Below, one piece after another: positions 27,946 through 37,408 of a DNA stretch of 64,000 nt. A program made the translations under genes and the position numbers. The stretch is taken from NCBI RefSeq assembly GCF_037977235.1, contig NZ_CP150276.1, positions 4,278,001-4,342,000 on the forward strand, read 5' to 3'. Below the pieces are notes generated by a model that searched no databases, was not told the DNA's origin, and saw only the letters and a program-made list of their open reading frames with translations. The DNA comes from Paenibacillus sp. FSL K6-0276. Lineage in GTDB: Bacteria > Bacillota > Bacilli > Paenibacillales > Paenibacillaceae. The first letter of the stretch is position 1. The number at the start of each line of letters is the position of its first letter.

Positions 27946-28959
27946 ATGAACCACCTTGCAGATTGTATTGAAGCAGAAGCTAAACAGAACAATTTCTCTG
28001 GTATAGTGCTGGTAAAACAACATGATAAAGAAATCACCAGCAGCTGTTACAGTTATGCCAATAAGTCAGATAAGCGAGCAAACAATATTCATACTCGGTT
28101 CGGCATTGCTTCCGGGTGTAAAATATTTACAGCAATTGCCATCTGCCAACTGGTCGAACAGGGATTGATTTCTTTCGAAAGCAGATTATCAGACTATCTG
28201 AAGAAGGTAGAGTTCCCCCTCTTTAGTTCTGAAATTACCATACATCAGCTGCTTACGCATAGCTCTGGGATTCCAGATTATTTTGATGAAACGATCATGG
28301 ATGATTTCGAAGAACTGTGGAAGACACGACCTATGTACACTTTACGGCAGCTTGAAGACTTTGTACCGATGTTTCGAAACCTCCCCATGAAGTGGACCCC
28401 TGGTGAACGTTTCCATTACAATAATACCGGATATATCGTACTGGGGTTATTGGTCGAGGAATTGAGCGGAATGTCCTTTTCCGATTATGTGGAGCTTCGC
28501 ATCTTTAAGCTTTGCGGAATGGAGCAATCCGGTTACTTTACGTTAGATGCCCTACCTGCCAACTGTGCACTCGGATACATAGAGGAAGAGAACGGTAGCT
28601 GGAGAACTAACATCTATTCAATCCCGGTAAAAGGAGGCGCTGACGGTGGAGCTTTCGTAAGCGCTCCCGACATGCAGCTATTCTGGAACGGGCTAATGAA
28701 CCATACACTTTTGAGTCCAGTACTCACATCATTGTTGCTTACTCCCCACATGCATGTGGATCGTGAAGGATATTATGGTTATGGTGTATGGATCACCCTC
28801 CGAGAAGGAAAAGTGTTCAAGTTCCACATTATGGGCTACGATCCCGGTGTTTCCTTCCGATCGGCTATCTATCCGGCTAGTGGTGAGACTGTAGTAGTAA
28901 TGTGTAATACAAGTAACGGGGCTTCTCAGATTTTCAATGTTATCGATAAACATTTGTAG
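27946..28959 (+). CDS. Class C beta-lactamase-fold serine hydrolase
   Basis: ATG 27946 is preceded by GAGGAGTG; a GTG at 27934 lies within that site. The 337-residue protein has the serine nucleophile motif SGCK (Ser56-Lys59), YNNTGY as the second (YxN) motif near residue 145, and HLLTHSSGIPDY-like sequence (QLLTHSSGIPDYFD). There is no signal peptide, so it acts in the cytoplasm, unlike true AmpC enzymes. Relatives are esterases, D-peptidases or regulators, and the substrate is unknown. It is a single plus-strand gene placed within the otherwise minus-strand sporulation block, with its own terminator. Confidence 0.87.
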   Translation: MNHLADCIEAEAKQNNFSGIVLVKQHDKEITSSCYSYANKSDKRANNIHTRFGIASGCKIFTAIAICQLVEQGLISFESRLSDYLKKVEFPLFSSEITIHQLLTHSSGIPDYFDETIMDDFEELWKTRPMYTLRQLEDFVPMFRNLPMKWTPGERFHYNNTGYIVLGLLVEELSGMSFSDYVELRIFKLCGMEQSGYFTLDALPANCALGYIEEENGSWRTNIYSIPVKGGADGGAFVSAPDMQLFWNGLMNHTLLSPVLTSLLLTPHMHVDREGYYGYGVWITLREGKVFKFHIMGYDPGVSFRSAIYPASGETVVVMCNTSNGASQIFNVIDKHL

Positions 28960-28976
28960 ATGCTCCTCCAAAAACG

Positions 28977-29017
28977 CAAAACAGCGATCCTCCCGTAATA
29001 GGAGGATCGCTGTTTTA
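28977..29017. terminator. Bidirectional hairpin terminator
   Basis: The perfect arms AACAGCGATCCTCC and GGAGGATCGCTGTT with flanking A and T runs serve the convergent serine-hydrolase and pdp genes. Confidence 0.88.
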
Positions 29018-29063
29018 CTGTCTATTTCCGGACTTCGTCATGACAATAATTATATTACCTTGG

Positions 29064-30395
29064 CTAGTACCGTGTTACCCCATCCTTCGTAACAAGCGCA
29101 AATACCAGTGGTAGCGGAGGAACCGGTTCAGGAGTGATACGGTAAGCTTCTAGCACCTTGCCCTCAGCTTCCTCAACCTTCTTGTCACTGGCATCGTTGA
29201 TATGCAATACTGCAAGCGTATCGCCGATCTCTACAGCATCTCCGACCTTTTTGGAAAGTTGAATACCCACAGCCAAATCTATCACAGATTCCTTGGTTTC
29301 ACGTCCAGCACCAAGCAGCATAGCAGCTATGCCGATTTCCTCAGCCTGAATACCCTCAATGAACCCACCGGTCTTCGCTTTAACTTCAATGAACCGCTTT
29401 GCAGCAGGGAGTTTCTCCGGAGAATCAATTTGTGATACATCTCCGCCTTGCGCCTTCACAATCTGTCTGAATTTCTCCAGCGCTGTGCCATCTTCAATAT
29501 GTGTCATAAGAATCGAGCGAGCCTCTGCTTCGTCCTTGGCTTTGCCACCAAGAACAAGCATCTGGCTGCCCAGAATAAGGCAGACCTCCTGCAGATCCTT
29601 CGGCCCGTGACCCTTTAAGGTCTCGATTCCTTCCTTGATTTCGAGCGCGTTGCCAATTCCGTATCCGAGTGGCTGGTCCATATCACTGATGATCGCAACT
29701 GTATTGCGACCCAGATGTGTGCCGATGTCAACCATAGCTTGAGCAAGCGCAATAGAATCATCAAGCGTCTTCATAAAAGCCCCGCTGCCGGTTTTGACAT
29801 CCAGCACGATGGCGTCTGCTCCTGCCGCAATCTTCTTGCTCATTACAGAGCTTGCAATTAGTGGAATGGACTCCACAGTCGCTGTTACATCCCGAAGGGC
29901 ATACAGCTTTTTGTCTGCGGGTGTAATGTTGCCCGACTGGCCGATCACGGCAGCTCCGATTTCCCCTACTTGATCAAAGAAACGCTCGCGATCCATCTCA
30001 ACAGAGAAGCCACTGATCGACTCCAGCTTATCGAGTGTGCCTCCTGTATGCCCAAGTCCGCGTCCAGACATCTTTGCCACAGGTACTCCAGCAGAGGCTA
30101 CCAGGGGAGCAAGCACCACGGTTGTTTTATCTCCCACTCCACCTGTGGAGTGCTTATCAACCTTAATGCCTGCGATTGGGCTAAGATCAACTTGATCACC
30201 GGACATCGCCATTTCCATCGTTAGATCCCCGGTCTCCCGCGCATTCATACCTTGAAAATAAACCGCCATAGCCCAAGCGGAAAGTTGATAATCAGGGACT
30301 TCACCTTTACTGTAGCCCTGAATTAGGAAGGATATCTCCTCACGACTCAGCTCTCCACCATCTCTTTTTTTCTGAATAATGTCGACAGCTCTCAT
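29064..30395 (-). CDS. pdp: Pyrimidine-nucleoside phosphorylase
   Basis: The start is ATG 30395 behind AGGTG. The 443-residue product carries the thymidine/pyrimidine phosphorylase motifs: substrate and phosphate sites [12 protein letters not shown] (about 80-92), [20 protein letters not shown] (about 108-127) and [12 protein letters not shown] (about 187-198). It splits uridine, deoxyuridine and thymidine with phosphate. It ends the salvage operon deoB-pnp-(39-codon gene)-pdp, and its ribosome site lies within the end of the small gene, one base separating stop and start. Confidence 0.94.
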   Translation of the reverse strand: MRAVDIIQKKRDGGELSREEISFLIQGYSKGEVPDYQLSAWAMAVYFQGMNARETGDLTMEMAMSGDQVDLSPIAGIKVDKHSTGGVGDKTTVVLAPLVASAGVPVAKMSGRGLGHTGGTLDKLESISGFSVEMDRERFFDQVGEIGAAVIGQSGNITPADKKLYALRDVTATVESIPLIASSVMSKKIAAGADAIVLDVKTGSGAFMKTLDDSIALAQAMVDIGTHLGRNTVAIISDMDQPLGYGIGNALEIKEGIETLKGHGPKDLQEVCLILGSQMLVLGGKAKDEAEARSILMTHIEDGTALEKFRQIVKAQGGDVSQIDSPEKLPAAKRFIEVKAKTGGFIEGIQAEEIGIAAMLLGAGRETKESVIDLAVGIQLSKKVGDAVEIGDTLAVLHINDASDKKVEEAEGKVLEAYRITPEPVPPLPLVFALVTKDGVTRY

Positions 30396-30396
30396 C

Positions 30397-30516
30397 TTAC
30401 ACCTGCATTTCACGGACATTTGCGCTAGCAAATCCGATATATTTTGGTTTAGTCAAATTAACTACCTTCACTACCTGTTCATGCGTCAATGGCTTAAGTT
30501 TAATCACTTGTGTCAT
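30397..30516 (-). CDS. 39-residue small protein between pnp and pdp
   Basis: ATG 30516 follows GGGAGGTC by six bases, a strong ribosome site. The frame gives [18 protein letters not shown] at the start and ends in [15 protein letters not shown] at TAA 30397-30399. One base separates the stop from the pdp start codon, and the pdp ribosome site lies inside this gene, which suggests translational coupling. I do not recognise the family and see no signal peptide or membrane segment. It could be a functional small protein or a leader that helps pdp translation. Confidence 0.6.
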   Translation of the reverse strand: MTQVIKLKPLTHEQVVKVVNLTKPKYIGFASANVREMQV

Positions 30517-30556
30517 AGATATGACCTCCCAGTAATTCAAAATGCAGTACCCGAAA

Positions 30557-31381
30557 TTACATTTTTGGAATAAAGCCTAAGACCAGCTTCAGGAAACACT
30601 CACGCACTCGTTCAGCATTTTCCATCACCTCTTCATGATTGAGAGGTTGATCCAGGATTCCCGCGGCCATGTTAGTAATACAGGAGATGCCCAATACCTC
30701 GATACCCGCATGACGAGCAACAATGGTCTCCGATACAGTAGACATGCCTACAGCATCCGCGCCTAGAGTACGAAGCATTACGATTTCAGCAGACGTTTCG
30801 TAGCAAGGTCCCAACAGACCTGCATATACGCCTTCTTTGAACTCGAAATTCTGCTGAGCTGCCGTTTCCTTTGCTACCTGGATCAGGCGGCGACTGTAGG
30901 CGGTCGACATATCTGGGAAGCGCACACCAAGTGCAGGATCATTAGGTCCTATTAAAGGGTTCCGTCCAGTCATATTAAGATGATCCGTAAGAAGCATAAG
31001 GTCGCCTGGCTTGAAATCTGTGTTCACTCCACCAGCAGCATTCGTTACTAGTAAACTGGATATACCAAGCTCTTTCATAACTCGTACAGGGAATGCCGTT
31101 ACCTCCGGTCCATAGCCCTCATACATATGAAAGCGGCCCTTCATCATCACGACTCGGCGGCCTTCGATCATACCAATCAATAGCTCACCCTCATGTCCTT
31201 CTACAGTAGACACCGGAAAGTGAGGAATCTCATCATATGGGATGCTTACTCCATCCGTAATAAGGTCTGCCAGCACACCTAGGCCTGAACCAAGGATCAA
31301 TCCAATTTCCGGAGCCACTGGACATTTGTCTTTTATATAAATGGCTGCTTCTTGAATTTCTTTTTGAGTTAACGTGCTCAT
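30557..31381 (-). CDS. Purine-nucleoside phosphorylase
   Basis: ATG 31381 behind AAGGAGGATCATCC gives 274 residues, close to B. subtilis PupG (271). Motifs of the trimeric PNP class are present: LILGSGLGVLAD, RFHMYEGYGPEVTAFPVRVM, VTNAAGGVN, GPCYETSAEIVMLRTLGADAVGMSTVSE. It cleaves guanosine/inosine-type nucleosides with phosphate. It is the second gene of the operon, 44 bp after deoB, whose enzyme uses the pentose-1-phosphate it makes. Confidence 0.94.
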   Translation of the reverse strand: MSTLTQKEIQEAAIYIKDKCPVAPEIGLILGSGLGVLADLITDGVSIPYDEIPHFPVSTVEGHEGELLIGMIEGRRVVMMKGRFHMYEGYGPEVTAFPVRVMKELGISSLLVTNAAGGVNTDFKPGDLMLLTDHLNMTGRNPLIGPNDPALGVRFPDMSTAYSRRLIQVAKETAAQQNFEFKEGVYAGLLGPCYETSAEIVMLRTLGADAVGMSTVSETIVARHAGIEVLGISCITNMAAGILDQPLNHEEVMENAERVRECFLKLVLGFIPKM

Positions 31382-31425
31382 GGATGATCCTCCTTCATTG
31401 ATGTTGTGGAGCAACCCACATCCCT

Positions 31426-32604
31426 TTATTGCAGTTTCGCTAAAAAGCTTGTCCCATACTGTGGCGCCTTCGCACCAAAGTTATCGGCAATGGTTGCTGC
31501 TACATCAGAGAAGGTCTCACGAATGCCCAAACTTTCCGGATGTTTAAACCGTGGGCTATAGATTAAGAGCGGCACATATTCACGGGTATGATCAGTTCCA
31601 CTATGGATCGGATCATTGCCATGGTCTGCAGAAATGATCAACAGGTCATCTTCACCAAGCGTAGATAGAATTTCAGGCAGCGCCTGATCGAATACTTCCA
31701 GTGCACGGCCGTATCCCTCCGGATCACGACGGTGTCCATATAGGGAGTCAAAATCCACCAGATTGGTGAACAGGAAGCCGTTAAACGGTTGACGAAGCTG
31801 CTCAATAGTGACTTCGATTCCATGTTCATTACTCTTCGTTGGGTAAGAAGCCGTAACACCTTCACCTGTAAAAATATCGTTGATCTTACCAACCGCGATA
31901 ACATCCTTGCCGATATCAGCAAGTGCGTTCATTACTGTTGGTTCTGGCGGCTTCACTGCATAGTCATGCCGATTTGGTGTTCGAACGAAATTCCCTGGTT
32001 CTCCAACATATGGACGAGCAATGACGCGACCAACCGAGAACTCTGGAGCCATCGTCAGCTCACGGGCTATTTTACAAGCGCTGTACAGCTCTTCGAGTGG
32101 AATGATATCTTCATGTGCAGCAAGCTGGAATACACTGTCCGCGGAGGTATAGACAATCCAAGCCCCCGTTTTCATTTGCTCTTCGCCGTATTCAACTAGA
32201 ATCTCCGTACCGGAAGCAGGTTTATTACCGATCACCTTACGCCCAGTTGCCGCTTCGAACTTCTCAATCAATTCTGCTGGAAAGCCGTCAGGATACGTAT
32301 TGAAGGGAACCTCAATCTTCAGCCCCATTAGCTCCCAGTGTCCGGTCATTGTATCCTTGCCTACAGATACTTCCTGCATTTTGCCGTAGTACCCTGTTGG
32401 TGAAGCTACAGGTTCAAGCGGCGGCAGCGGAGCAATATTAGCTAACCCGAGCTGCTGTAGATTAGGCAGCTTCAATCCAGGAACACGATCCAATATATGA
32501 CCAAGCGTATGCGACCCAGCATCACCGAAATTTGCAGCATCTGGTGCTTCACCGATACCTACACTATCTAGAACAATAAAACCAATTCGTTTAAATGAGG
32601 ACAT
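31426..32604 (-). CDS. deoB: Phosphopentomutase
   Basis: 392 residues from ATG 32604 (AAGGAGTG upstream; a GTG lies within that site). Alkaline-phosphatase superfamily with metal ligands in [14 protein letters not shown] at the N-terminus, [12 protein letters not shown] near residue 90 (catalytic Thr) and [22 protein letters not shown] near residue 325. It interconverts (deoxy)ribose-1- and -5-phosphate, linking nucleoside salvage with the pentose pathway. It leads the operon and lies downstream of xerD as in B. subtilis (drm). Confidence 0.95.
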   Translation of the reverse strand: MSSFKRIGFIVLDSVGIGEAPDAANFGDAGSHTLGHILDRVPGLKLPNLQQLGLANIAPLPPLEPVASPTGYYGKMQEVSVGKDTMTGHWELMGLKIEVPFNTYPDGFPAELIEKFEAATGRKVIGNKPASGTEILVEYGEEQMKTGAWIVYTSADSVFQLAAHEDIIPLEELYSACKIARELTMAPEFSVGRVIARPYVGEPGNFVRTPNRHDYAVKPPEPTVMNALADIGKDVIAVGKINDIFTGEGVTASYPTKSNEHGIEVTIEQLRQPFNGFLFTNLVDFDSLYGHRRDPEGYGRALEVFDQALPEILSTLGEDDLLIISADHGNDPIHSGTDHTREYVPLLIYSPRFKHPESLGIRETFSDVAATIADNFGAKAPQYGTSFLAKLQ

Positions 32605-32833
32605 TGTTGTCTTCACTCCTTTTTTTAATATAGTTTATTCTTTCGTACCAACAAGAAGAAACGGCTGTACCGTCTTCCAGAAGACATAAGCTTCCGAAAC
32701 TAGCGATACAATGTACCGCATGTCAGGTATCCGTTTCTGCTAAAGGATAACCTGCGGAACATTCCCCAGTCTATCCTTTCAGTATGATTCCATCATAACT
32801 ATCTTACTCACAAAAAGCACCTTTGAAGCAGAA

Positions 32834-33727
32834 TTAGCGAGCCCTAGGATGGTGGCTCTCATATACTTCCTTCATATTCTTACGGGCAATACCGTTATAA
32901 ATCTGAGTCGTCGAAATATCGGCATGGCCCAGCATTTGTTGTACGGAACGCAAATCTGCTCCGCCTTCCAGTAGATGGGCTGCGAAGGAATGCCTAAGGG
33001 TATGCGGTGTAATATCCTGTTCAATGTTTGCTTCCCGCGCGTATTTTTTTATGATTTTCCAAAAGCCTTGCCGGGTTAATCTCCCGCCTAGACTATTCAG
33101 GAACATGGCTGGTTCCTCCTGATGATCACGAAGCAGCTTGTCCCTCATAAGAGAAGTGTAAGCTGCTACACTCTCAGCAGCAATGGTTCCAATGGGAACC
33201 ACTCGCTCCTTGCCAGAAGTTCCTGTACAGCGCGCAAATTTCATATCCGTATGCACATCGTCCACGTTAAGCGAGATTAATTCAGAGACCTTAATACCTG
33301 TTGCATAGAGCAATTCCAGCATAGCCTTATCTCGTACTCCTTGTGGTGTACTCACATCCGGCGCAGCCAGCAACTGCTCAATTTCCGAAATTGTAAGCAC
33401 CATAGGAGGTTTCTTATCAGGCTTCATCGTCTCCATGTCCAGTGTTGGATCCTGCTCAATCAAACGTTCCTTCATCAAATAATGGAAAAAAGCACGGAGG
33501 GACACTGCGTTCCTGTTCAACGTCGCTGTTGCTCGTCCCGCTCCGCGTAATGAGCCTAGATATAACATCACATGAGATCTTCGGATCTCGTCAGGCTGCT
33601 GTGCCCCCCGCTCTTCAGCAAACTCTAGAAACTGCGATACATCCCTACCGTAAGATTCCAGTGTGTTCGGGGACAAGCCTTTATCTTCGGACAAATAATG
33701 TAAAAACGGCTGCAAGTGTGACTTCAT
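32834..33727 (-). CDS. xerD: XerD-type tyrosine recombinase with altered catalytic positions
   Basis: 297 residues: N-terminal core-binding domain (1-100) and C-terminal catalytic domain. Position between yqzK and deoB identifies the orthologue of B. subtilis RipX/XerD, which resolves chromosome dimers at dif. The second half of the active site is intact (TPHTLRHSFAAHLL, MLGHADISTTQIY). However, the first catalytic arginine (YATGxRVSEL) is Lys146 in YATGIKVSEL, and the beta-hairpin lysine (GKGNKER) is replaced by Thr170 in CTGTSGKERVVP. Whether neighbouring Lys173 takes over is open. Confidence 0.88.
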   Translation of the reverse strand: MKSHLQPFLHYLSEDKGLSPNTLESYGRDVSQFLEFAEERGAQQPDEIRRSHVMLYLGSLRGAGRATATLNRNAVSLRAFFHYLMKERLIEQDPTLDMETMKPDKKPPMVLTISEIEQLLAAPDVSTPQGVRDKAMLELLYATGIKVSELISLNVDDVHTDMKFARCTGTSGKERVVPIGTIAAESVAAYTSLMRDKLLRDHQEEPAMFLNSLGGRLTRQGFWKIIKKYAREANIEQDITPHTLRHSFAAHLLEGGADLRSVQQMLGHADISTTQIYNGIARKNMKEVYESHHPRAR

Positions 33728-33886
33728 TAATTCACGCTCCTGTCCTGGCGCAGCTACTCATAGTGACTTCCTGCAGCACATTCAGCATGAGGTTTCTGCA
33801 GATGTGTACAATTAGTATACGCTGCATGAATCCACATTAGCTTTCTTCGACATTCTTCTCGCTTATTCCTGCTTCCCGCGGAGCTT

Positions 33887-34120
33887 TCATTCTCCGTACC
33901 AGTAATAGAAACGCAAGCGTTGCCTTGTATCCAGACCATCATCACCACGATCGGCATGATCAAATGCCCGAACAGCGGTGCCTTCAGGAATTCCGTAATT
34001 CTCTATCGGACTGATCCATTCACCAAGCCAGCTCATAGCATAGTAGAGCAAATAGCTTAGAGCCACAAACATGATCATAAAATACAGCTTGCGCACTGTT
34101 CTGGGCACAGAAACGATCAT
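33887..34120 (-). CDS. YqzK-like (DUF4227) small membrane protein
   Basis: ATG 34120 behind AAAGGGAGGCG gives 77 residues. There is a basic N-terminus (VPRTVRKL), a single membrane segment (YFMIMFVALSYLLYYAMSWL) and a polar extracellular or cytoplasmic tail ending RLRFYYWYGE. Length, single helix and place between fur and xerD match B. subtilis YqzK. The function is unknown in the family. Confidence 0.75.
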   Translation of the reverse strand: MIVSVPRTVRKLYFMIMFVALSYLLYYAMSWLGEWISPIENYGIPEGTAVRAFDHADRGDDGLDTRQRLRFYYWYGE

Positions 34121-34217
34121 ATGGACGGCGCCTCCCTTTAACATACAATTAAGATCTGCTCGTCCTTCACCTTATGCACCAAAATGGACTGATATGTATG
34201 GCTCCAATAGACACATT

Positions 34218-34254
34218 TAAAAAGCTCCCTCCGGTAAAAAACCGGGGAGAGCTT
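34218..34254 (-). terminator. Terminator of the fur gene
   Basis: Stem AAGCTCTCCCCGGT / ACCGGAGGGAGCTT (one mismatch pair region) around a short A-rich loop, with T-rich flank on the minus strand, 28 bp after the fur stop. Confidence 0.7.
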
Positions 34255-34282
34255 ATGATGTGAATTTTCATTATAAGATTAC

Positions 34283-34747
34283 TTAGGACTGATTTCCGTT
34301 TGTATTATTCTTATCGCTACACCGATAGCATATCCCATGAAAATCAAGTCTATGATCAAGCACTGTGAAATTAAATTCTTTCTCCAGTCGCTCTTCAAGC
34401 GGACCTAGCCAATCTTCGCGAATCTCATCCATACTACCGCATTGCACACAAATTAAATGATGATGATGGTGCTTCGCAGTATCAGTTCGCAGATCATAAC
34501 GGGCGACACCGTCACCGAAGTTAATCTTTTCTACGACATGAAGCTCGCTAAGCAGTTCCAGGGTACGATATACAGTCGCAAGACCGATCTCGGGAGCTTT
34601 CTCTTTCACGAGCATAAAAACGTCTTCTGCACTAAGATGATCTTCCTCATTCTCCAGCAGCACTCTTAAGGTCGCTTCCCGTTGGGGTGTAAGCTTGTAT
34701 CCTTGGGATTGTAACTGTTGCTTAATCTTGTCTATCCGGGCTTCCAT
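34283..34747 (-). CDS. fur: Fur family ferric uptake regulator
   Basis: 154 residues. A winged-helix domain occupies 1-85 (LTPQREATLRVLLENEEDHLSAEDVFM, GLATVYRTLELL). The dimerisation domain has the metal motif HHHHHLICVQCG with two C-x2-C pairs (CVQC and CYRC). Its place between spoIIM and yqzK is that of B. subtilis fur. It is the probable repressor of the three Fur-like sites at 4.96, 6.65 and 13.7-13.8 kb. Zur and PerR are close relatives; the synteny favours Fur. Confidence 0.9.
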   Translation of the reverse strand: MEARIDKIKQQLQSQGYKLTPQREATLRVLLENEEDHLSAEDVFMLVKEKAPEIGLATVYRTLELLSELHVVEKINFGDGVARYDLRTDTAKHHHHHLICVQCGSMDEIREDWLGPLEERLEKEFNFTVLDHRLDFHGICYRCSDKNNTNGNQS

Positions 34748-34836
34748 TGTCTCCCTCCCCCTTGGAAAATTACCTCACCGGTCTTCAAACCACTTCTTCC
34801 ATTATAGGGGGTGTCGCTTTGAGAAGTCAAACGCTT

Positions 34837-35487
34837 TTACTGCAAGCCCAAGGTCGTCACCGCTTGTACAAGTGAGGGCGTAACCCAGCGCATCATGATC
34901 GGCGTGACATAGGTCTCAAAACTAGAAATGCCCAGAATCAACAGTGACATAACAAGTGACAATATAGTGTACATAGTAAAAGGTCGAGTCACTGGCGTCC
35001 TGCGTTGTCCTAACACTCGGCTACGAATCATCTGCAAGGAAAAGGCGATCGCTGCCGCGCTACTCACTAACAATACAGGGATAAGTACCAGATTGTGCGG
35101 AGCCACAGAAACTAGTGCGAACAGCATCCCGTGCCATGAATATTGACTTACTAGACAACCGACCGTAAACCCGATTAATACCCCTTTAAGAAAATCAAGA
35201 ATCAAAATTCCCGGCAACCCAATGACTGACAATCCAAGGATCCAGATCAGCCCGATCCATTTCAGATTCAAGGCAGCTATACTCCAGTACGAATCAGGTG
35301 CTGCTGGTAGGCCCTGCTGATCAACTGTTACAAAGAAATTCCCTAGATAATCCCCCAGCTCCTGTTGCTGATCCATCGTAAGCGCACTAACGATAAGAGC
35401 CCCAAATACAACACCTACCAGAAATAATACGCCGACAAAAATATACAGAGGCGTCTGTTCCTTCATCATCAGCCTTAAATTACGCAT
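34837..35487 (-). CDS. spoIIM: Stage II sporulation protein M
   Basis: 216 residues with about five membrane helices (16-38, 70-90, 95-125, 130-155, 175-200) and the SpoIIM/DUF95 pattern GILILDFLKGVLIGFTVG and LVSVAPHNLVLIPVLLV. In B. subtilis it forms, with SpoIID and SpoIIP, the complex that dissolves septal peptidoglycan for engulfment. AAAGGGG lies before the ATG. Synteny with fur and nudF supports the call. Confidence 0.93.
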   Translation of the reverse strand: MRNLRLMMKEQTPLYIFVGVLFLVGVVFGALIVSALTMDQQQELGDYLGNFFVTVDQQGLPAAPDSYWSIAALNLKWIGLIWILGLSVIGLPGILILDFLKGVLIGFTVGCLVSQYSWHGMLFALVSVAPHNLVLIPVLLVSSAAAIAFSLQMIRSRVLGQRRTPVTRPFTMYTILSLVMSLLILGISSFETYVTPIMMRWVTPSLVQAVTTLGLQ

Positions 35488-35568
35488 TGGGACGTTCCCC
35501 TTTCCGGTTACATGTTACACCATATGAGAAAACGCCCCGCGTTATGACTTGTCCTTAGTGCAATGAAT

Positions 35569-36768
35569 CTACTTTCTGGGTTGTACGACTTTACCGTACG
35601 TCCCCCCACCGCCTGCTGATAGTTCCAATATGCCTGAGCGAGCCTGGACAATCACAGACGCCAAATCTGCTCCTACTACGCTAGCAATTTCCGCTTCACC
35701 GCAACCATGTAAAATGTTCATCTCGGTGCCAAAAGCTTGCAGTAACGCGTTCATCTTGACCTTCCCAAGCCCTGGAATAAATTCAAGCGGAACCTGATAG
35801 TGATAGGGCGGACGGTTTGCAGGTACTATAGGTGTCTTGCGGTCAGCGATATCTAGGATCCGGTCGAATACGCCCCTCACCAATTTAAGACTGCCACAAT
35901 ACTGGCAGCGCTCCGAAGTGACGTAAGCTTCGTCAATAATACTGCCACAGCCTCCGCAGTAAGTTCGGTGGTATTTGCCAAGCCGGGGGTTAAGTCCGAA
36001 ATTAGCAGTTACCTTCCGCCCTTCCTTTCGTTCAAGTGCGAGCCGCAGTTCGGCAAACGAAGGTCGTGCCAACTCCATTACATTATACTCGCGCCCTAGT
36101 TTGCCCAGAGAATGAGCATCTGAGTTCGTTAGAAACGTGAAGTCATCCAGCTCAGAGAGATAACCAGCCATTTCCGAATCTGCACTCAGCCCAAGCTCAA
36201 CCGCAGCTATGCGATCCAGATCAAAGATGTCCGCCATCCGTTCAGCAGAACAGCCGTACAAGCCCTTGTGAGGCGTAAAAATATGTGCGGGGATTAGAAT
36301 GCCCCCTCGGCCATAAATCTCATCCTGAAGCTCCCTAGCCGGTGCATAGAGGCGCTGGGAACTAAGGTTCACATTCCGCATATGGCGGCTCATCCAATTA
36401 CTGAAGTCGGTCATGCGTTCCACGTCCGGCAAGAAGGCGAGTACGTGGCATTCTTTTCGCCCAGGTTCACGGATTTCAATCTCCGCTCCCATAATGATCG
36501 TGGTCCCCTGGTAAGCGATCCCTCCACCTTCGGCTAACGTCATCTCTCCAGATTCCAATGAACCTTGAATATCGCGCAGTACACCAGGCGAATGACTATC
36601 GATAATACCGATCATTTCCAGTCCCTTGCGCTCTGCGGCTTCTTTGGCGATTCCAGCAAAGGTGAGCTCGCGGCTGCCGCTAATTTTGACAGCTTGTCCT
36701 TCCGACGTTCGTCCAATATGAACATGCAAATCGCAATAGAAGTTCTTCAGTTCAGATGTTAATTCCAT
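35569..36768 (-). CDS. Endonuclease Q-like PHP-domain protein (YqxK family)
   Basis: 399 residues from ATG 36768, which overlaps the nudF stop by 10 bp; its own ribosome site is weak, so coupled translation is likely. The N-terminal PHP metal site is visible (FYCDLHVHIGRTS, GIIDSHSPG). A four-cysteine zinc motif (CGGCGS ... CQYCGS) lies near residue 290, and a helix-hairpin-helix-like stretch (FIPGLGKVKMNALLQAFG) near 350. Members cut DNA at deaminated bases (endonuclease Q). B. subtilis YqxK holds the same position. Confidence 0.88.
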   Translation of the reverse strand: MELTSELKNFYCDLHVHIGRTSEGQAVKISGSRELTFAGIAKEAAERKGLEMIGIIDSHSPGVLRDIQGSLESGEMTLAEGGGIAYQGTTIIMGAEIEIREPGRKECHVLAFLPDVERMTDFSNWMSRHMRNVNLSSQRLYAPARELQDEIYGRGGILIPAHIFTPHKGLYGCSAERMADIFDLDRIAAVELGLSADSEMAGYLSELDDFTFLTNSDAHSLGKLGREYNVMELARPSFAELRLALERKEGRKVTANFGLNPRLGKYHRTYCGGCGSIIDEAYVTSERCQYCGSLKLVRGVFDRILDIADRKTPIVPANRPPYHYQVPLEFIPGLGKVKMNALLQAFGTEMNILHGCGEAEIASVVGADLASVIVQARSGILELSAGGGGTYGKVVQPRK

Positions 36769-37331
36769 TGGCCTGTCAGCGTGTATAAATGCCAAGCGTA
36801 CACCGCCATCATCGTCTTCGCGTCCGCGATGCGTCCGTCAGCTATATATTGATATGCTTCCTCCAAGGTAAGCTCCGAGACCTCTAAGAATTCATCCTCG
36901 TCAAGCGACATGTCCCCTGGCTCGGCATTATTAGTAACATACAAATGAATAATCTCATCGGCAAAACCGGGAGAAGTGTAGAACGATTTAAGTAACTTCA
37001 GATCTCCGCTATGAAAACCTGTCTCTTCCTGTAATTCACGACCAGCCGCAACTAATGGATCTTCACCTTTATCCAGCTTACCGGCTGGAATCTCCACCTC
37101 TGTGCGTTGCATAGGCTGACGGTATTGCTCCACAACAAGCATTTTATTGTTGTTCAGAGCAAGCACTGCTACGGCGCCTGGATGTTTCACAACTTCACGT
37201 GTAGCGGTATTACCATCGGGCAGTCTCACAGTGTCCACTTGCAAAGATATGATTTTCCCATCAAAAATAGGCTGTGTAGACAGCGTTACCTCGTCAAGCT
37301 CCGGTTTGCTGTGTAAATGTTGGTCTCCCAT
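36759..37331 (-). CDS. nudF: ADP-ribose pyrophosphatase (Nudix)
   Basis: 190 residues with a complete Nudix box: GKLDKGEDPLVAAGRELQEETGF (Gly, REL and EE positions kept), preceded by KHPGAVAVLAL and RQPMQRTEVEIPAG as in NudF enzymes. It hydrolyses ADP-ribose to AMP and ribose-5-phosphate. It is first in the operon nudF-yqxK-(spoIIM) and lies head-to-head with the small mciZ-like gene, as in B. subtilis. Confidence 0.93.
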   Translation of the reverse strand: MGDQHLHSKPELDEVTLSTQPIFDGKIISLQVDTVRLPDGNTATREVVKHPGAVAVLALNNNKMLVVEQYRQPMQRTEVEIPAGKLDKGEDPLVAAGRELQEETGFHSGDLKLLKSFYTSPGFADEIIHLYVTNNAEPGDMSLDEDEFLEVSELTLEEAYQYIADGRIADAKTMMAVYAWHLYTLTGQWN

Positions 37332-37408
37332 AAAATTTCTGGTCTCCTTTATCTCTGTTCTGCATACGGTGTATTATAGCAAACTTAAAGGGAAAGAAGG
37401 AATTTCAG

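Noticed and set aside
33754-33963. Minus-strand frame overlapping yqzK and the xerD upstream region
   Set aside because: It overlaps the well-supported yqzK-like gene in another frame and has no ribosome site.
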